A stretch of DNA of 64,000 bases from Coprobacter secundus (GTDB taxonomy: Bacteria; Bacteroidota; Bacteroidia; Bacteroidales; Coprobacteraceae). Both the position numbers and the translations under genes were made by a program. Below, piece after piece: positions 36,805 to 45,839 of this stretch; within the stretch, counting starts at the first letter, position 1, and every line of letters starts with the position of its first letter. Location: contig JTDA01000004.1 in the NCBI GenBank assembly GCA_000803105.1, positions 1 through 64,000 of the forward strand, written 5' to 3'. The notes below the pieces were generated by a model. That model had not been told where the DNA came from, did no database searches, and was given only the letters and a program-made list of their open reading frames with translations.

Positions 36805-39492
36805 TTACTCATAAACACCACGCACCGGAATAGCCCGACCTTTACGCAGAGTCCCTACATAGCTTATGAAATCCGCACCAATATAAGTGTAAGCAAAAAT
36901 TCCGTATCCAGCAGACTTGGCTTGATGTAAGAAACCTGATTCGCCCAACTCGTAAAGTGTAAAATATACCCCACCATCGTCATAGTTTCGAAGCCCTGTG
37001 GCCGGTACAAAAATTATATCACCGCTTCCGTCTGGATTGCCGTAAAAGTTCCACCCGTGATCGAATGTACCCCTGACATTGAACTTGGTAGAGTCTCTCT
37101 CTTCATAAATTGTCGCTCCTGTTTTCGTAAAGCCTGTAAAAGCGTTGCGGGGGGGAAGATGGAATCCGACAGGGCAGGGATCGTAAATCGTTTTGACCAC
37201 TTCATCATCATTAGGAGTCGTATTACCGTCAACATCCTCCATACTCCACAGATTGTAGTATCGCCGATCGCCCCATTGATTGCGATTCATCACTCCCGGC
37301 TTCCGAATACCGAGAGAAATACATCTATTAGCCAAGGAGGCACGATATTTTATGCTTTTATCAGCATTCCATTCCTCGTCCGTAAAAAATTCCTCGGTCA
37401 CGGGATCGGCCGTAGAGGCTGTCCCGGATACATCGTATAAAGTCTTATTTGTCGCCTCATATCCATCATTGGGCGCGAATGGGTCCTTGCGTCCCCACTG
37501 GTAATAGGGATTGTTTCCCCTTGCTATTGTCCGTGCGCTTTGGTGCAAATTGAAAATTCGGCTGTTTACGGCCGTCTTAATCCGAACCAGACAGCTACGC
37601 TCATCATAAAGGGTGCTGTCCCCATCGCACCAACCCAAATTAACCGGCATGACCCGGTATACCACGGAAGCATGGTTTCTGACCGTCTGGGTCTGCGCGA
37701 TATTTTCATCGGTCACCCAGATATGCCACGACCACAACACCGCCCCCGAATGGTCTTTCACGGCAATGACCGCATTGCCCTGCCGGATTTTAGAACGGCC
37801 GATATAAAATGTGACATAAGCATCTTTTCCACTTCCACGATAGCCGATGTCAGTCAGCAGATTAGGCCCATCCTGCCAGACGAGTTCCGCTTTTACAGCT
37901 GTACAGCCTTCGTTGTTATTGATGTACGGATCGGTAATAGGATTCCCAAGGTGGTTAATGAAAGTTTTCAGGACATGGTAGTCCGTTGATGTACCACCGT
38001 AAACATAGGCCGACTTGTTGTCTTTTCCCCCTTTGACGGCATTGCCATAGACCAGCGGAAAACAATACCATCCGGGTGCATCCACCACATAGCAGTTAGC
38101 CGTGTTCCGCCGAGTTATGTCGGACGATCCTTCGGTCGAAAGGTCATAATAGCTGCCGGCAGCTCCCTTTGCATTCGCCCTTTGCAACGCGTATGTGTGC
38201 GGATTTATCGTCCTGGCGCTTACCGGCCCGACAGTAGCGTTATAAGAGAGAGCAGTGGTCCCTCCGGATCCATTCGTCGTAAATGCAGTAAGCCACCCCG
38301 GTTTATCGGTGCTCCAACTTGTTCCGCCATCGGTCGAAAACTCAGCAGACCATGCTACCGGCTCCTCCGTGCGGGAACCATTCGTGCGATAGCTGGCAAT
38401 GCTATAAGTATTCGTGCCTCCCTCATGCGTAAAATCATCCGGACCGGTAACAGCCAGTGTATATTCCCAGTTGATAGATTGGGTAGAAATCTTGTAGGTG
38501 ACGGTCTTTCCCATCGGCCATTCTCCCCCTTGGACATTACTCCGCAGGACATGTTCCCCCTCACTGTCTTCAAATACAACTTCTATTGCCGCTTCGTCAG
38601 GTAGTACTTGGGGAATCATCATGAAAGTCTGTACTTTTGTAGTTATGGCTTCACCGGAAGTACCGGTAGAGCTCAGGTCCAATGTCTGAGAGAAATCTCT
38701 CGGTGTACCGATATCACTCCATGTACTTGTTTCAAAATTATATGTTCCGATTGAGTTTACTCCTTTAAGTGCCACACTCTTCACAGTACCGGCTTTCATA
38801 TCACTACCACATACGAACTTGACAGCTGTCAATACATGACGAAAAGTAAGATTAATCGCAGAGTTCGCACTGCCGTTTATCTCTCCGGAGACCGCCACCA
38901 GCAAATCTTGCTGGTCGGACACACGGTCCGGAACCGTACAAGTAATAGTGGGAGCCCCTGGCACCTGCCCTGAGAGCCGGTAAGCATCAACTCCTTTTGG
39001 TGCGTATGCAAAAAATTTCATATTGTACGCTGCTCCGGGCCAGTAATGCGAGGAAGAAGGTGACCATAGATTCCCGGATTTGCTTACCTGCACATCGTAC
39101 ATATAGTTCGGGCTCTGAGAACCGTCCCACACCCCAGTATAAGCATAAGCCGATACCCCGAAAGCAGCATACATATTATCTCCGGTTCTGGGAGCAGCAC
39201 GGGTGATGGGAACGCTGTCGGTAAAAAAACGTGATTCTATACTGTCAGTATAAAGCGTATGGAGATACAGCATGTCGTACCTGTCTGTCCGTAGTGTAGA
39301 GACAGAGGCTCGAACAATGTCATCCGATTCCCCCTCTATCACGGAAACCCAAGAATTCTGGATGTCTGAAGTGAATTTTATGCATTCTGTTCGAGGACTG
39401 TTGTCCATATCGTCAGTACAAGAAATGACCAGAAAGACACTTCCTAATAAAGCCAACATAGCTTGCCGACACAATGAAAAATATCTGTCCAT
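36805..39492 (-). CDS. Large fimbrillin-like lipoprotein with C-terminal FISUMP-like domain
   Basis: An 895-residue lipoprotein (lipobox FLVISC before TDDM). The N-terminal 330 residues are fimbrillin-like (SSHYWPGAAYNMKFFAYAPK, FRHVLTAVKFV). A middle Ig/BACON-like part follows, and the C-terminal 350 residues contain NPYYQWGRKDPFAP and the FISUMP-type DPCPVGFHLPP with VPATGLRN. This architecture suits a fimbrial tip or surface adhesin instead of a shaft subunit. The ATG at 39492 gives the lipoprotein signal; the frame extends upstream to 39630 without need. It is a paralogue of the next gene. Confidence 0.8.
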   Translation of the reverse strand: MDRYFSLCRQAMLALLGSVFLVISCTDDMDNSPRTECIKFTSDIQNSWVSVIEGESDDIVRASVSTLRTDRYDMLYLHTLYTDSIESRFFTDSVPITRAAPRTGDNMYAAFGVSAYAYTGVWDGSQSPNYMYDVQVSKSGNLWSPSSSHYWPGAAYNMKFFAYAPKGVDAYRLSGQVPGAPTITCTVPDRVSDQQDLLVAVSGEINGSANSAINLTFRHVLTAVKFVCGSDMKAGTVKSVALKGVNSIGTYNFETSTWSDIGTPRDFSQTLDLSSTGTSGEAITTKVQTFMMIPQVLPDEAAIEVVFEDSEGEHVLRSNVQGGEWPMGKTVTYKISTQSINWEYTLAVTGPDDFTHEGGTNTYSIASYRTNGSRTEEPVAWSAEFSTDGGTSWSTDKPGWLTAFTTNGSGGTTALSYNATVGPVSARTINPHTYALQRANAKGAAGSYYDLSTEGSSDITRRNTANCYVVDAPGWYCFPLVYGNAVKGGKDNKSAYVYGGTSTDYHVLKTFINHLGNPITDPYINNNEGCTAVKAELVWQDGPNLLTDIGYRGSGKDAYVTFYIGRSKIRQGNAVIAVKDHSGAVLWSWHIWVTDENIAQTQTVRNHASVVYRVMPVNLGWCDGDSTLYDERSCLVRIKTAVNSRIFNLHQSARTIARGNNPYYQWGRKDPFAPNDGYEATNKTLYDVSGTASTADPVTEEFFTDEEWNADKSIKYRASLANRCISLGIRKPGVMNRNQWGDRRYYNLWSMEDVDGNTTPNDDEVVKTIYDPCPVGFHLPPRNAFTGFTKTGATIYEERDSTKFNVRGTFDHGWNFYGNPDGSGDIIFVPATGLRNYDDGGVYFTLYELGESGFLHQAKSAGYGIFAYTYIGADFISYVGTLRKGRAIPVRGVYE

Positions 39493-39515
39493 AATTATTT
39501 TATTATTTTTAATTA

Positions 39516-39617
39516 CAAAATTAGCTGTCATACTACAATTTATAAGACATCGACAATACACATTTAATCGACCTATTACACTCATAAACAAATATTTATG
39601 TATACAGACAATGTACA
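39516..39617 (-). promoter_or_regulatory. Fimbrial promoter 2: -7 element plus TGTACA box
   Basis: TAATTTTG on the minus strand (39516-39523), 24 bases before the ATG at 39492. An intact TGTACA box lies at 39612-39617, 96 bases upstream of the -7 element, and a degenerate AATACA at 39555-39560, 39 bases upstream. Confidence 0.55.
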
Positions 39618-39663
39618 AGACATGATTCATTGCACTTTCCTACTACAGGATTCCGGTCACTTT

Positions 39664-39695
39664 ACAAGAAAAAGGATATATTCTCTTTTTCTTGT
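39664..39695 (-). terminator. Terminator after the second large fimbrillin gene
   Basis: ACAAGAAAAAG (39664-39674) and CTTTTTCTTGT (39685-39695) are perfect 11-base arms with a 10-base loop. It lies 47 bases past the stop of the gene ending at 39742 and between it and the next promoter, which fits a transcript end. Confidence 0.6.
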
Positions 39696-39741
39696 GACAG
39701 CAACAGCTGTTTTCATGACTGTCTTTATCGTATATCCATTA

Positions 39742-42351
39742 TCATTCACGAACCGGGCGTATAGGTAGCGCTCCTTCTCTACGGCCACCCCTGTATACTC
39801 CACCTACATAGATGCCGTTGGGACCCGCATCTAACAGAAATACCCCCTCGGTATTGCCATATACGGCAGACCCGTATGCTAAAACTTTTTGTCCGACATT
39901 ACTGAGTATACCTATTCCGAAACGGGCGCCTGTGGCCGGGAAAAATATAGTCTGTCCGGTTCCTTTCAAACCACAATAAAAGTTCCATCCTCGAGAGAAC
40001 GCCCCAGAAACATTCAGATCATCACGGCCACCACCACTACCACTTTTAGAAAAGCCGTTAAACTCCCATCCTCTCGGGACATGGAATCCTGCAGGGCATG
40101 GGTCGTAAATACTTTTGACAGGGGTCTTCTCATCGACACCGATGTTCACATTGCTGATATCCCAAAGATTCATGTATAAAGGATTGGCTTGCATATCGCT
40201 TGTATTGTGTTTTTCGGGATTAGTGATTCCATCCGCGATCCATTCGATCCGACTTCCGGAATAAAACCAATCTTTAGGTCTATTATTGGAGATACTCCCA
40301 TCACTTGTATACCAATATTTCGTATCTTGTGGACTCACTGCCGGATAGAGAGGATCTTTCCGCCCCCACTGGTAATAAGGATTGTTTCCTGCATAGTCAA
40401 TCCGGTACTCATTCTGCCTAATGGTGAATATACGGATTTCCGGACCGGCTTTAATACGGACTTTACACTCTCGTCGAGGAAAAATAATCTGTTCTCCATC
40501 ACACCATCCCAAGTTGACCGGCATCATATTAGATGATTTGTGATAGCTGGTCATTACCTCCGCAGTTCTCGAAATGTCCTCATCCGTCACCCAAATATGC
40601 CAACTCCACATAATAGAATTGTTGGCATCGCATACAGCAATTACAGCATTCCCCTGCTGAATGGTAGCTTTACTCACGGTAAAGCGTACCGCTCGACCTT
40701 CATTGTACAGTTGCACGTCAGAAACCAGAGGAGCATCTTGCCACAGGAGCTTGCAGCCCCCTACCTCACATCCGCCATTTTCGTATATCCACGGAGATGT
40801 GATAGGATTACCCAAATGATTTACAAAAGATGAGAGTATATTCTCATTGGACGAACGATAAGAATAAGCAGCCTTATAGTCACTTTCATCTTTTATTGCG
40901 TTACCGTAAACAAGGGGAAAGTAATATTCTCCTGGGGAGCTTATCACATAACAATTGGCCGTATTCTGCACTCTCTCCGCTCCCATGTTGTTAGAAAGAT
41001 TATAAGGCTGTTCCTTCGTACCGCAAATCGACCTGCTTCTCAATGATTCCGTATGTGGACTGAGGCTGTTCCCCCACTGGTTAGCAACGGTGAACGCATA
41101 GTAATTTTCGTATTCTCCGCCCAGTCCGGTCGAGGTGAAACCGTCCAGCCAATCAGGCACGGCAGAACTCCAATCTTGTCCGTCGGTAGAGAACTCTGTT
41201 TTCCAAGTTACAGGTTCCCTTTTGCCATTGGAGTCTTCCTTATAGCTGGTAACTGCATAGCTCGAATTTTCTCCCTGAAAAGTGTAGTCAGTCTTTCGTG
41301 GAGGAGCAACTTCCAATGTATATGTCCAGTTGGTGGAAGTGGCGGAGACTTTATAGACTACCGTTTTTCCCATAGGCCATACTCCTGCCGCGATGTTACC
41401 TGTCAGAATACGGTCTGAGTTTCCGTCATTGAAAACCATTTCTATCAATGCGTCATCAGGAAGTGTCTGTGGAATCATCATGAAGGTTTGTGCTTCTGTC
41501 GTTATAGACTCATCAGAACCTTCGACGAAGGATATATTTAATTCTTGTGAAAAAGAAGCTTTGGTGTCCACCTCTCTCCAAGCTTCATTTTCCATCTCAT
41601 ATACCCCATGAGAAAAAACATTTTTCAATGTCACCCTTTTTACTGTACCAGCAGTCATATCGTCACCACGTACAAATTTCACGGCTGTCAATGCGTGGTG
41701 AAAAGTAAAGTTTATTATAGTACTCGAATTGCCTGAAATTTCACCCGAAGAAGCAACCAACAGATCTTTCTGGTTTACCACATCGGCAGGAATTGTACAA
41801 CTAATTGTGGGAGCTCCCGCTTTTTTGTCCGACAACAGATAGGCTTTGTTACCTTTGGGTGCATAAGCAAAGAATCTCATCTTGTAAATTTCTCCGGGCC
41901 AGTAGTATGTTTCCGAAGGTATCCATTGACCACCGGATTTTCTGACGGGAATATCATACATATAATTCGGAAATTGGGTTCCATCCCAAGTAGCAGTATA
42001 AGCATAAGCAGACACACCAAAGACGTTATACATACCTGTCCCATCTACAGGAGCAGCACGAGTTACCAGAGCACCACCACTTGCACCTTGAGAAGACAAA
42101 GTAATACTATCTGTATAAATCGTATGAAGATATAATGGCTCAACACCGTCGGTTTGTATAGCCGATACAGAAGAGCGCGTACACTCCCGCCTATAATTGT
42201 CCGAGAGAATCCAAGAATTATGAATGTCCGAATAGAAGCAGATAGGATATCGGCAAGTATTGTCCACATTGTCAATGCAGGAAATCATTAAAAGGAAGCC
42301 TATAAATAGAGCCAACATGAATTGCCAAGGTATAGGATAATATTTGTTCAT
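39742..42351 (-). CDS. Large fimbrillin-like lipoprotein, paralogue of the neighbour
   Basis: An 869-residue lipoprotein (lipobox LLMISC before IDNV). It shares the whole layout with the 895-residue gene: fimbrillin N-domain (SETYYWPGEIYKMRFFAYAPK, FHHALTAVKFV), middle beta-sandwich with TANCYVISSPGEYYFPLVYGN, NPYYQWGRKDP and a C-terminal DPCPAGFHVPRGWEFNGF. The two genes probably arose by tandem duplication and then diverged. Each has its own promoter with the same motif arrangement, so they are separate units of one regulon. It may be an alternative tip adhesin. Confidence 0.8.
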   Translation of the reverse strand: MNKYYPIPWQFMLALFIGFLLMISCIDNVDNTCRYPICFYSDIHNSWILSDNYRRECTRSSVSAIQTDGVEPLYLHTIYTDSITLSSQGASGGALVTRAAPVDGTGMYNVFGVSAYAYTATWDGTQFPNYMYDIPVRKSGGQWIPSETYYWPGEIYKMRFFAYAPKGNKAYLLSDKKAGAPTISCTIPADVVNQKDLLVASSGEISGNSSTIINFTFHHALTAVKFVRGDDMTAGTVKRVTLKNVFSHGVYEMENEAWREVDTKASFSQELNISFVEGSDESITTEAQTFMMIPQTLPDDALIEMVFNDGNSDRILTGNIAAGVWPMGKTVVYKVSATSTNWTYTLEVAPPRKTDYTFQGENSSYAVTSYKEDSNGKREPVTWKTEFSTDGQDWSSAVPDWLDGFTSTGLGGEYENYYAFTVANQWGNSLSPHTESLRSRSICGTKEQPYNLSNNMGAERVQNTANCYVISSPGEYYFPLVYGNAIKDESDYKAAYSYRSSNENILSSFVNHLGNPITSPWIYENGGCEVGGCKLLWQDAPLVSDVQLYNEGRAVRFTVSKATIQQGNAVIAVCDANNSIMWSWHIWVTDEDISRTAEVMTSYHKSSNMMPVNLGWCDGEQIIFPRRECKVRIKAGPEIRIFTIRQNEYRIDYAGNNPYYQWGRKDPLYPAVSPQDTKYWYTSDGSISNNRPKDWFYSGSRIEWIADGITNPEKHNTSDMQANPLYMNLWDISNVNIGVDEKTPVKSIYDPCPAGFHVPRGWEFNGFSKSGSGGGRDDLNVSGAFSRGWNFYCGLKGTGQTIFFPATGARFGIGILSNVGQKVLAYGSAVYGNTEGVFLLDAGPNGIYVGGVYRGGRREGALPIRPVRE

Positions 42352-42377
42352 AAAGTCATTCTGCTTGTTTCCAAGTG

Positions 42378-42479
42378 CAAAATTAGCTTGAATATAGATT
42401 TGTTTTTAATTTTTAATGTGTACATATATTTTCAATAAAACACTGATATACAATTGATTTTAATTATTATCAATGTACA
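42378..42479 (-). promoter_or_regulatory. Fimbrial promoter 3: -7 element plus two TGTACA boxes
   Basis: TAATTTTG on the minus strand (42378-42385), 27 bases before the ATG at 42351. TGTACA boxes lie at 42419-42424 and 42474-42479, starting 41 and 96 bases upstream of the -7 element, the same spacing as at 35256. Confidence 0.6.
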
Positions 42480-42796
42480 TATCACATACCGATTCGTACT
42501 TTATAACAAGATGGATAGAATTATAGACTATCAAAAAAATAGTAGTAAAGCAATAAATAAAATGTAATTCCATAAAGATAATCTGTCTCCATTGGAACAG
42601 ATGGATCATAAACATACAGAATACAAACTCCTTTTCACAGACTACGTCATAACCTCATGCCACTAATCAAATACAAAGTTTCGGGATTTAATTTACATCA
42701 CAGTAATTGGAGACTTATGTGTTTACCATTGTTTGTATCCTATCAACTACACGTGATAATTAGAATCTCAATAAAATTACCAGTCAAAACAAGTCC
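42480..42796. other. Intergenic region, no gene seen
   Basis: AT-rich DNA between the regulator gene end and the promoter of the large fimbrillin gene. No gene, RNA or clear terminator is visible. Confidence 0.4.
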
Positions 42797-44449
42797 TTAA
42801 AATTGCTTGATAAAATCATCCAAAGTAACATTTTCAATTTGCATTTTTTCTTTCAAACGCATTTTCTTTCTTGAAATACTTCCTTTAGCTATATGATACA
42901 CCTCGGAGAGTAAAGACAGAGAAAATTCCATCTTCAAAAGGCAAGCAAAACGTATCTCCTCCAAAGTCAGTTGTGGATACGCCTTTTTCAAACGTAAGGT
43001 GAAATTATCGAAACATGCATCCGTATTTTGCATAATAATGTCCCATTCCTCTTTCTTCAAGTGCATAGCCCCTTGTGAATTCTGTCTTTTCATCAGGATC
43101 GGAACAGTCAAAGCATTCAAGCGTTTGTAATATTCAATCCTTTGATTAAGTGACTCTACTTCGAGAGCTTCACGGTCACGCCTTTCTTGTAGATATTTCA
43201 CTTCTGTTTCCCATTGATTATTTTGAAGCCTAACCATCGTCAGTTCCTTTTCTTTTAGAGAAACCTCCACTTTTTTCTTGGCCTGTTTTATACGGAAAAT
43301 GACCGATACTCCCAAAAGTAAAACAAAAGATAGGATAATAGCCAACCTATAATAGGAAAGCTCTTGTTCTGAAAGTTCCATATTCATTTGGGCTATTCTT
43401 CTCTGCTGGCCTTCGTGCTCCTGAAAGGCATTCAAATTGCTAATGTACCCGGCCTTATTGTTCACCTCCAACGAGTCTCTGTAACAGATACTCTTTTCCG
43501 CATATTCACAAGCAGATTGGAAATCCTTCTCTTCCTTTTTTAACAAGGACATTTTATAATAAACATCCTGTTTTTCTTTGAAAGAAAGCCTTGCAACATC
43601 TTTCAAAAAATTATATTCCGCTTCCTTTAGACAATGCCTTTTCAAATATATATTGCCTCTAAGTATATTGCATACTATCTCAAAATCATACGGATGCTCG
43701 TCTTGCAAAGCTATATCCGTATAATATAAGGCTGAATCGAGTTTATTCATTCCCAAATAAACCCTAGCTAGATCTATGTTATATTCAGTCTTGGCTAAAG
43801 TTTTTCCTTGAGGAAGCAACTTAAGCGCTTGGCGTAACCGGTTCTCCGCCCCCATATAATTTTCTTCAAAAATACGAAGTTCGGCAAGCTCATGCATTGC
43901 CTCTGCCATCAAAGTGGAATCATTCAACTCTCCTGCAATACTAAGAGCACGCTTCAAACACTCTTCCTCCATATTATGCATCATTTTGAATCGATAAATA
44001 TACGCTTCACCTACCTTAATAGCAAACAACATCCGAATATTTTGTCCAGCAAATTTTTCAGCCTGAGTATAAGAAGCATTGGCTCGAAGGAAGGCGTACC
44101 TGTCTGCATATAATCTTCCTAAAAAATAGTATAATTGACATAAACGAGTAGAATCCCTTTGGTTTACAAAATGAGATAGAACCTGATCTGATTCGTCTAA
44201 CAACAACTCGGGAGCACTGGGAACAAGCAATTTAGCCTTAGCCAACAAAAAATAATAAAGTGCTCTGTCAGATTCTCTCAAAGAAGTCGTATCCATCTCA
44301 AGAATTTGCCTTAGAAACTTTTCAGGCATTACCTCCAAAGAATCTTCCAACATCAGTAATGACGGACTATAAATACTATTGTTTTGGCGATCACATGAGA
44401 ATAAACACATGACCAATATTATTGCAATAAAACTTGTTCTTAACCACAT
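42797..44449 (-). CDS. TPR lipoprotein/membrane regulator with C-terminal HTH
   Basis: A 550-residue protein of a Bacteroidetes group with an unusual layout. A lipoprotein-like or uncleaved signal (CLFSC, Cys19) is followed by TPR helices (about 40-340), one membrane helix (YYRLAIILSFVLLLGVSVIF, about 367-388), a coiled coil rich in Lys/Glu (about 390-450) and a C-terminal helix-turn-helix (LTLEEIRFACLLKMEFSLSLL, then ISRKKMRLKEKM). The TPRs would lie in the periplasm and the DNA-binding end in the cytoplasm. It is the only regulator in the fimbrial cluster and carries the same promoter motif, so it may control the cluster, including itself. That role is inferred. Confidence 0.78.
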   Translation of the reverse strand: MWLRTSFIAIILVMCLFSCDRQNNSIYSPSLLMLEDSLEVMPEKFLRQILEMDTTSLRESDRALYYFLLAKAKLLVPSAPELLLDESDQVLSHFVNQRDSTRLCQLYYFLGRLYADRYAFLRANASYTQAEKFAGQNIRMLFAIKVGEAYIYRFKMMHNMEEECLKRALSIAGELNDSTLMAEAMHELAELRIFEENYMGAENRLRQALKLLPQGKTLAKTEYNIDLARVYLGMNKLDSALYYTDIALQDEHPYDFEIVCNILRGNIYLKRHCLKEAEYNFLKDVARLSFKEKQDVYYKMSLLKKEEKDFQSACEYAEKSICYRDSLEVNNKAGYISNLNAFQEHEGQQRRIAQMNMELSEQELSYYRLAIILSFVLLLGVSVIFRIKQAKKKVEVSLKEKELTMVRLQNNQWETEVKYLQERRDREALEVESLNQRIEYYKRLNALTVPILMKRQNSQGAMHLKKEEWDIIMQNTDACFDNFTLRLKKAYPQLTLEEIRFACLLKMEFSLSLLSEVYHIAKGSISRKKMRLKEKMQIENVTLDDFIKQF

Positions 44450-44679
44450 CTCTTTTTATTAATAGACCTTTTTAATCTTCTGACACTATAGTTCTTTAAG
44501 AAAACTGACTTGATTATAATGTTCGATCAAGTGATGTACCATAAAAATAAAAATTATTCTAAAATTATATTCAGCATAATAGAACAACCATGAATAAAAT
44601 ATACATGTAAAATTACTATATTATAAACAACTGATATCCAAGTTTATATAAAAAATTATTCACACATTGCTTTTTGTTA

Positions 44680-44782
44680 CAAATAAAACAGGATTTATAC
44701 AGAGAAACAATTTTTAGTATGTACATAACTTTATACTCAAATTTTTGAATAACAATGCTTTTCAATCTTTGTATGATGTACA
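44680..44782 (-). promoter_or_regulatory. Fimbrial promoter 4, upstream of the TPR regulator
   Basis: TTTATTTG on the minus strand (44680-44687) matches TAnnTTTG at 7 of 8 positions. TGTACA boxes at 44720-44725 and 44777-44782 start 40 and 97 bases upstream of it, the same layout as at the fimbrial promoters. The 5' leader would be about 220 bases long. The far box context ATGTACAAAACG is identical to that at 35351. Confidence 0.5.
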
Positions 44783-44861
44783 AAACGATATACAAGAGTC
44801 ATTGTTGTAATAGTAAACACTATTTTAAGACACATCCTCTCTAAAGTTGCATTTGTAGTTA

Positions 44862-45082
44862 CAGAGAATGATCTGCACCACTTTTTCCATAATGAAAGGA
44901 ATCAAAATGATTTGCGAATATACACAGACAGTTCCCATATTGACAAAGGCCCTCTGTATTTAACCGAGTATGATTTTAAGATAGCTAAAATTATTACCAA
45001 CGAGCTGTTGAAATTCTATTTGACTAACAGATTGCAGGAACTGGAGCGTATTGTATAGCATAAAGCGGATATGGACAGATTG
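44862..45082 (+). pseudogene. rteC remnant, C-terminal part
   Basis: The translation includes NQNDLRIYTDSSHIDK and YDFKIAKIITNELLKF, nearly identical to the middle of the RteC protein at 48425. A TAG at 45056-45058 replaces the CAG (Gln) of the longer copy, and the reading frame decays after it. RteC controls excision genes in CTnDOT-type conjugative transposons. This fragment marks the left side of the arsenic island. Confidence 0.8.
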
Positions 45083-45153
45083 CGGTGACTTGTCTTACAA
45101 TAGCTTTACACAGTAACAATTATTGTAGGACAAATCAAAAAAATATAATGAAA

Positions 45154-45196
45154 TTTGCTACCTTGAATATTGTTCGTATATTTGCGAACAATATTC
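45154..45196 (+). promoter_or_regulatory. arsR promoter with overlapping palindromic operator
   Basis: TTTG at 45154-45157 and TATATTTG at 45177-45184 are separated by 19 bases, a perfect Bacteroidetes -33/-7 pair. The -7 octamer is exactly the 8-base spacer of a perfect inverted repeat, GAATATTGTTCG (45165-45176) and CGAACAATATTC (45185-45196). A repressor bound here would block the promoter. The ATG at 45202 follows by 5 bases, which also rules out the earlier in-frame start at 45148. Confidence 0.8.
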
Positions 45197-45201
45197 AAGA
45201 T

Positions 45202-45528
45202 ATGGAAGAAAAGAAAGATTATACTGTTACGCAGGAACAGTTGGCAAGATTTGCCAAAGCATTGGGACATCCTGCCCGAATTGCCATTATGCACTTTTTG
45301 GCAAAGCAGAAAACGTGTTATTTTGGGGATATTCACGAAGAACTTCCCATTGCCAAAGCTACCGTATCACAGCACCTGAAAGAGTTGAAAGATGCGGGGC
45401 TTATACAAGGAGAGGTTGAAACGCCTAAAGTGAAATACTGTATCAACCGAGAGAATTGGCAATTGGCTCGTGAACTCTTTAAGGAGTTTTTCGGACAATG
45501 TATCTGTAAATCGGGGGAGTGTTGCTGA
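45202..45528 (+). CDS. arsR: ArsR family metalloregulator
   Basis: A 108-residue ArsR/SmtB winged-helix repressor. The HTH is ALGHPARIAIMHFLAK followed by AKATVSQHLKELKDAGL. Family members release DNA when arsenite or another thiophilic metal binds cysteine pairs. Here the candidate ligands are in the C-terminal cluster CICKSGECC and at Cys38. The start at 45202 is set by the promoter/operator just upstream. It heads an operon of arsenic genes and should repress itself and them. Confidence 0.93.
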   Translation: MEEKKDYTVTQEQLARFAKALGHPARIAIMHFLAKQKTCYFGDIHEELPIAKATVSQHLKELKDAGLIQGEVETPKVKYCINRENWQLARELFKEFFGQCICKSGECC

Positions 45529-45549
45529 TAGCCCCCTTATTTGATATAG

Positions 45550-45570
45550 TTGTTCGTTGTTTTGCGAATT
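45550..45570 (+). promoter_or_regulatory. Second ArsR-type operator
   Basis: TTGTTCG (45550-45556), 8 bases, then CGAATT (45565-45570). The core TTCG-N8-CGAA has the same spacing as the perfect palindrome at arsR. It lies 28 bases before the arsE-like ATG. No -33/-7 pair at the right spacing was found. Confidence 0.5.
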
Positions 45571-45597
45571 ACGTTTAATATAATAAATTTATAAATT

Positions 45598-45828
45598 ATG
45601 GAAATTAAAGTATTAGGAACAGGCTGTGTAGGTTGTAAGGCTCTGTATGCAACGGTTGAACAAGTAGTAAAAGAATTAGCTTTGGAAGCGGTAATAACCA
45701 AAGAAGAAGATTTGATGAAGATTATGGAATACAATGTAATGACACTTCCTGCTCTCGTTGTTGACGGTAAGGTTGTGGCAAAAGGCAAACTGTCTGCCAA
45801 AGAAGTAAAAGATGCATTAACCAAGTAA
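45598..45828 (+). CDS. arsE: Small thioredoxin-fold protein, ArsE-like
   Basis: A 76-residue redox-active disulfide protein of the MTH895/TM0996 type with CVGC at residues 10-13 and the cis-proline strand MTLPALVVDGKV. It would carry electrons as a glutaredoxin-like partner. In arsEFG clusters, the small partner acts with ArsF to reduce nitro groups of phenylarsonates; I recall this from work on Shewanella, so the name is tentative. It starts 12 bases before arsF and behind its own operator-like sequence. Confidence 0.75.
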   Translation: MEIKVLGTGCVGCKALYATVEQVVKELALEAVITKEEDLMKIMEYNVMTLPALVVDGKVVAKGKLSAKEVKDALTK

Positions 45829-45839
45829 ATCGGATTATT

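Noticed and set aside
45148..45201. Earlier in-frame start for arsR
   Set aside because: It would put the -33/-7 pair and the palindromic operator inside the coding region.
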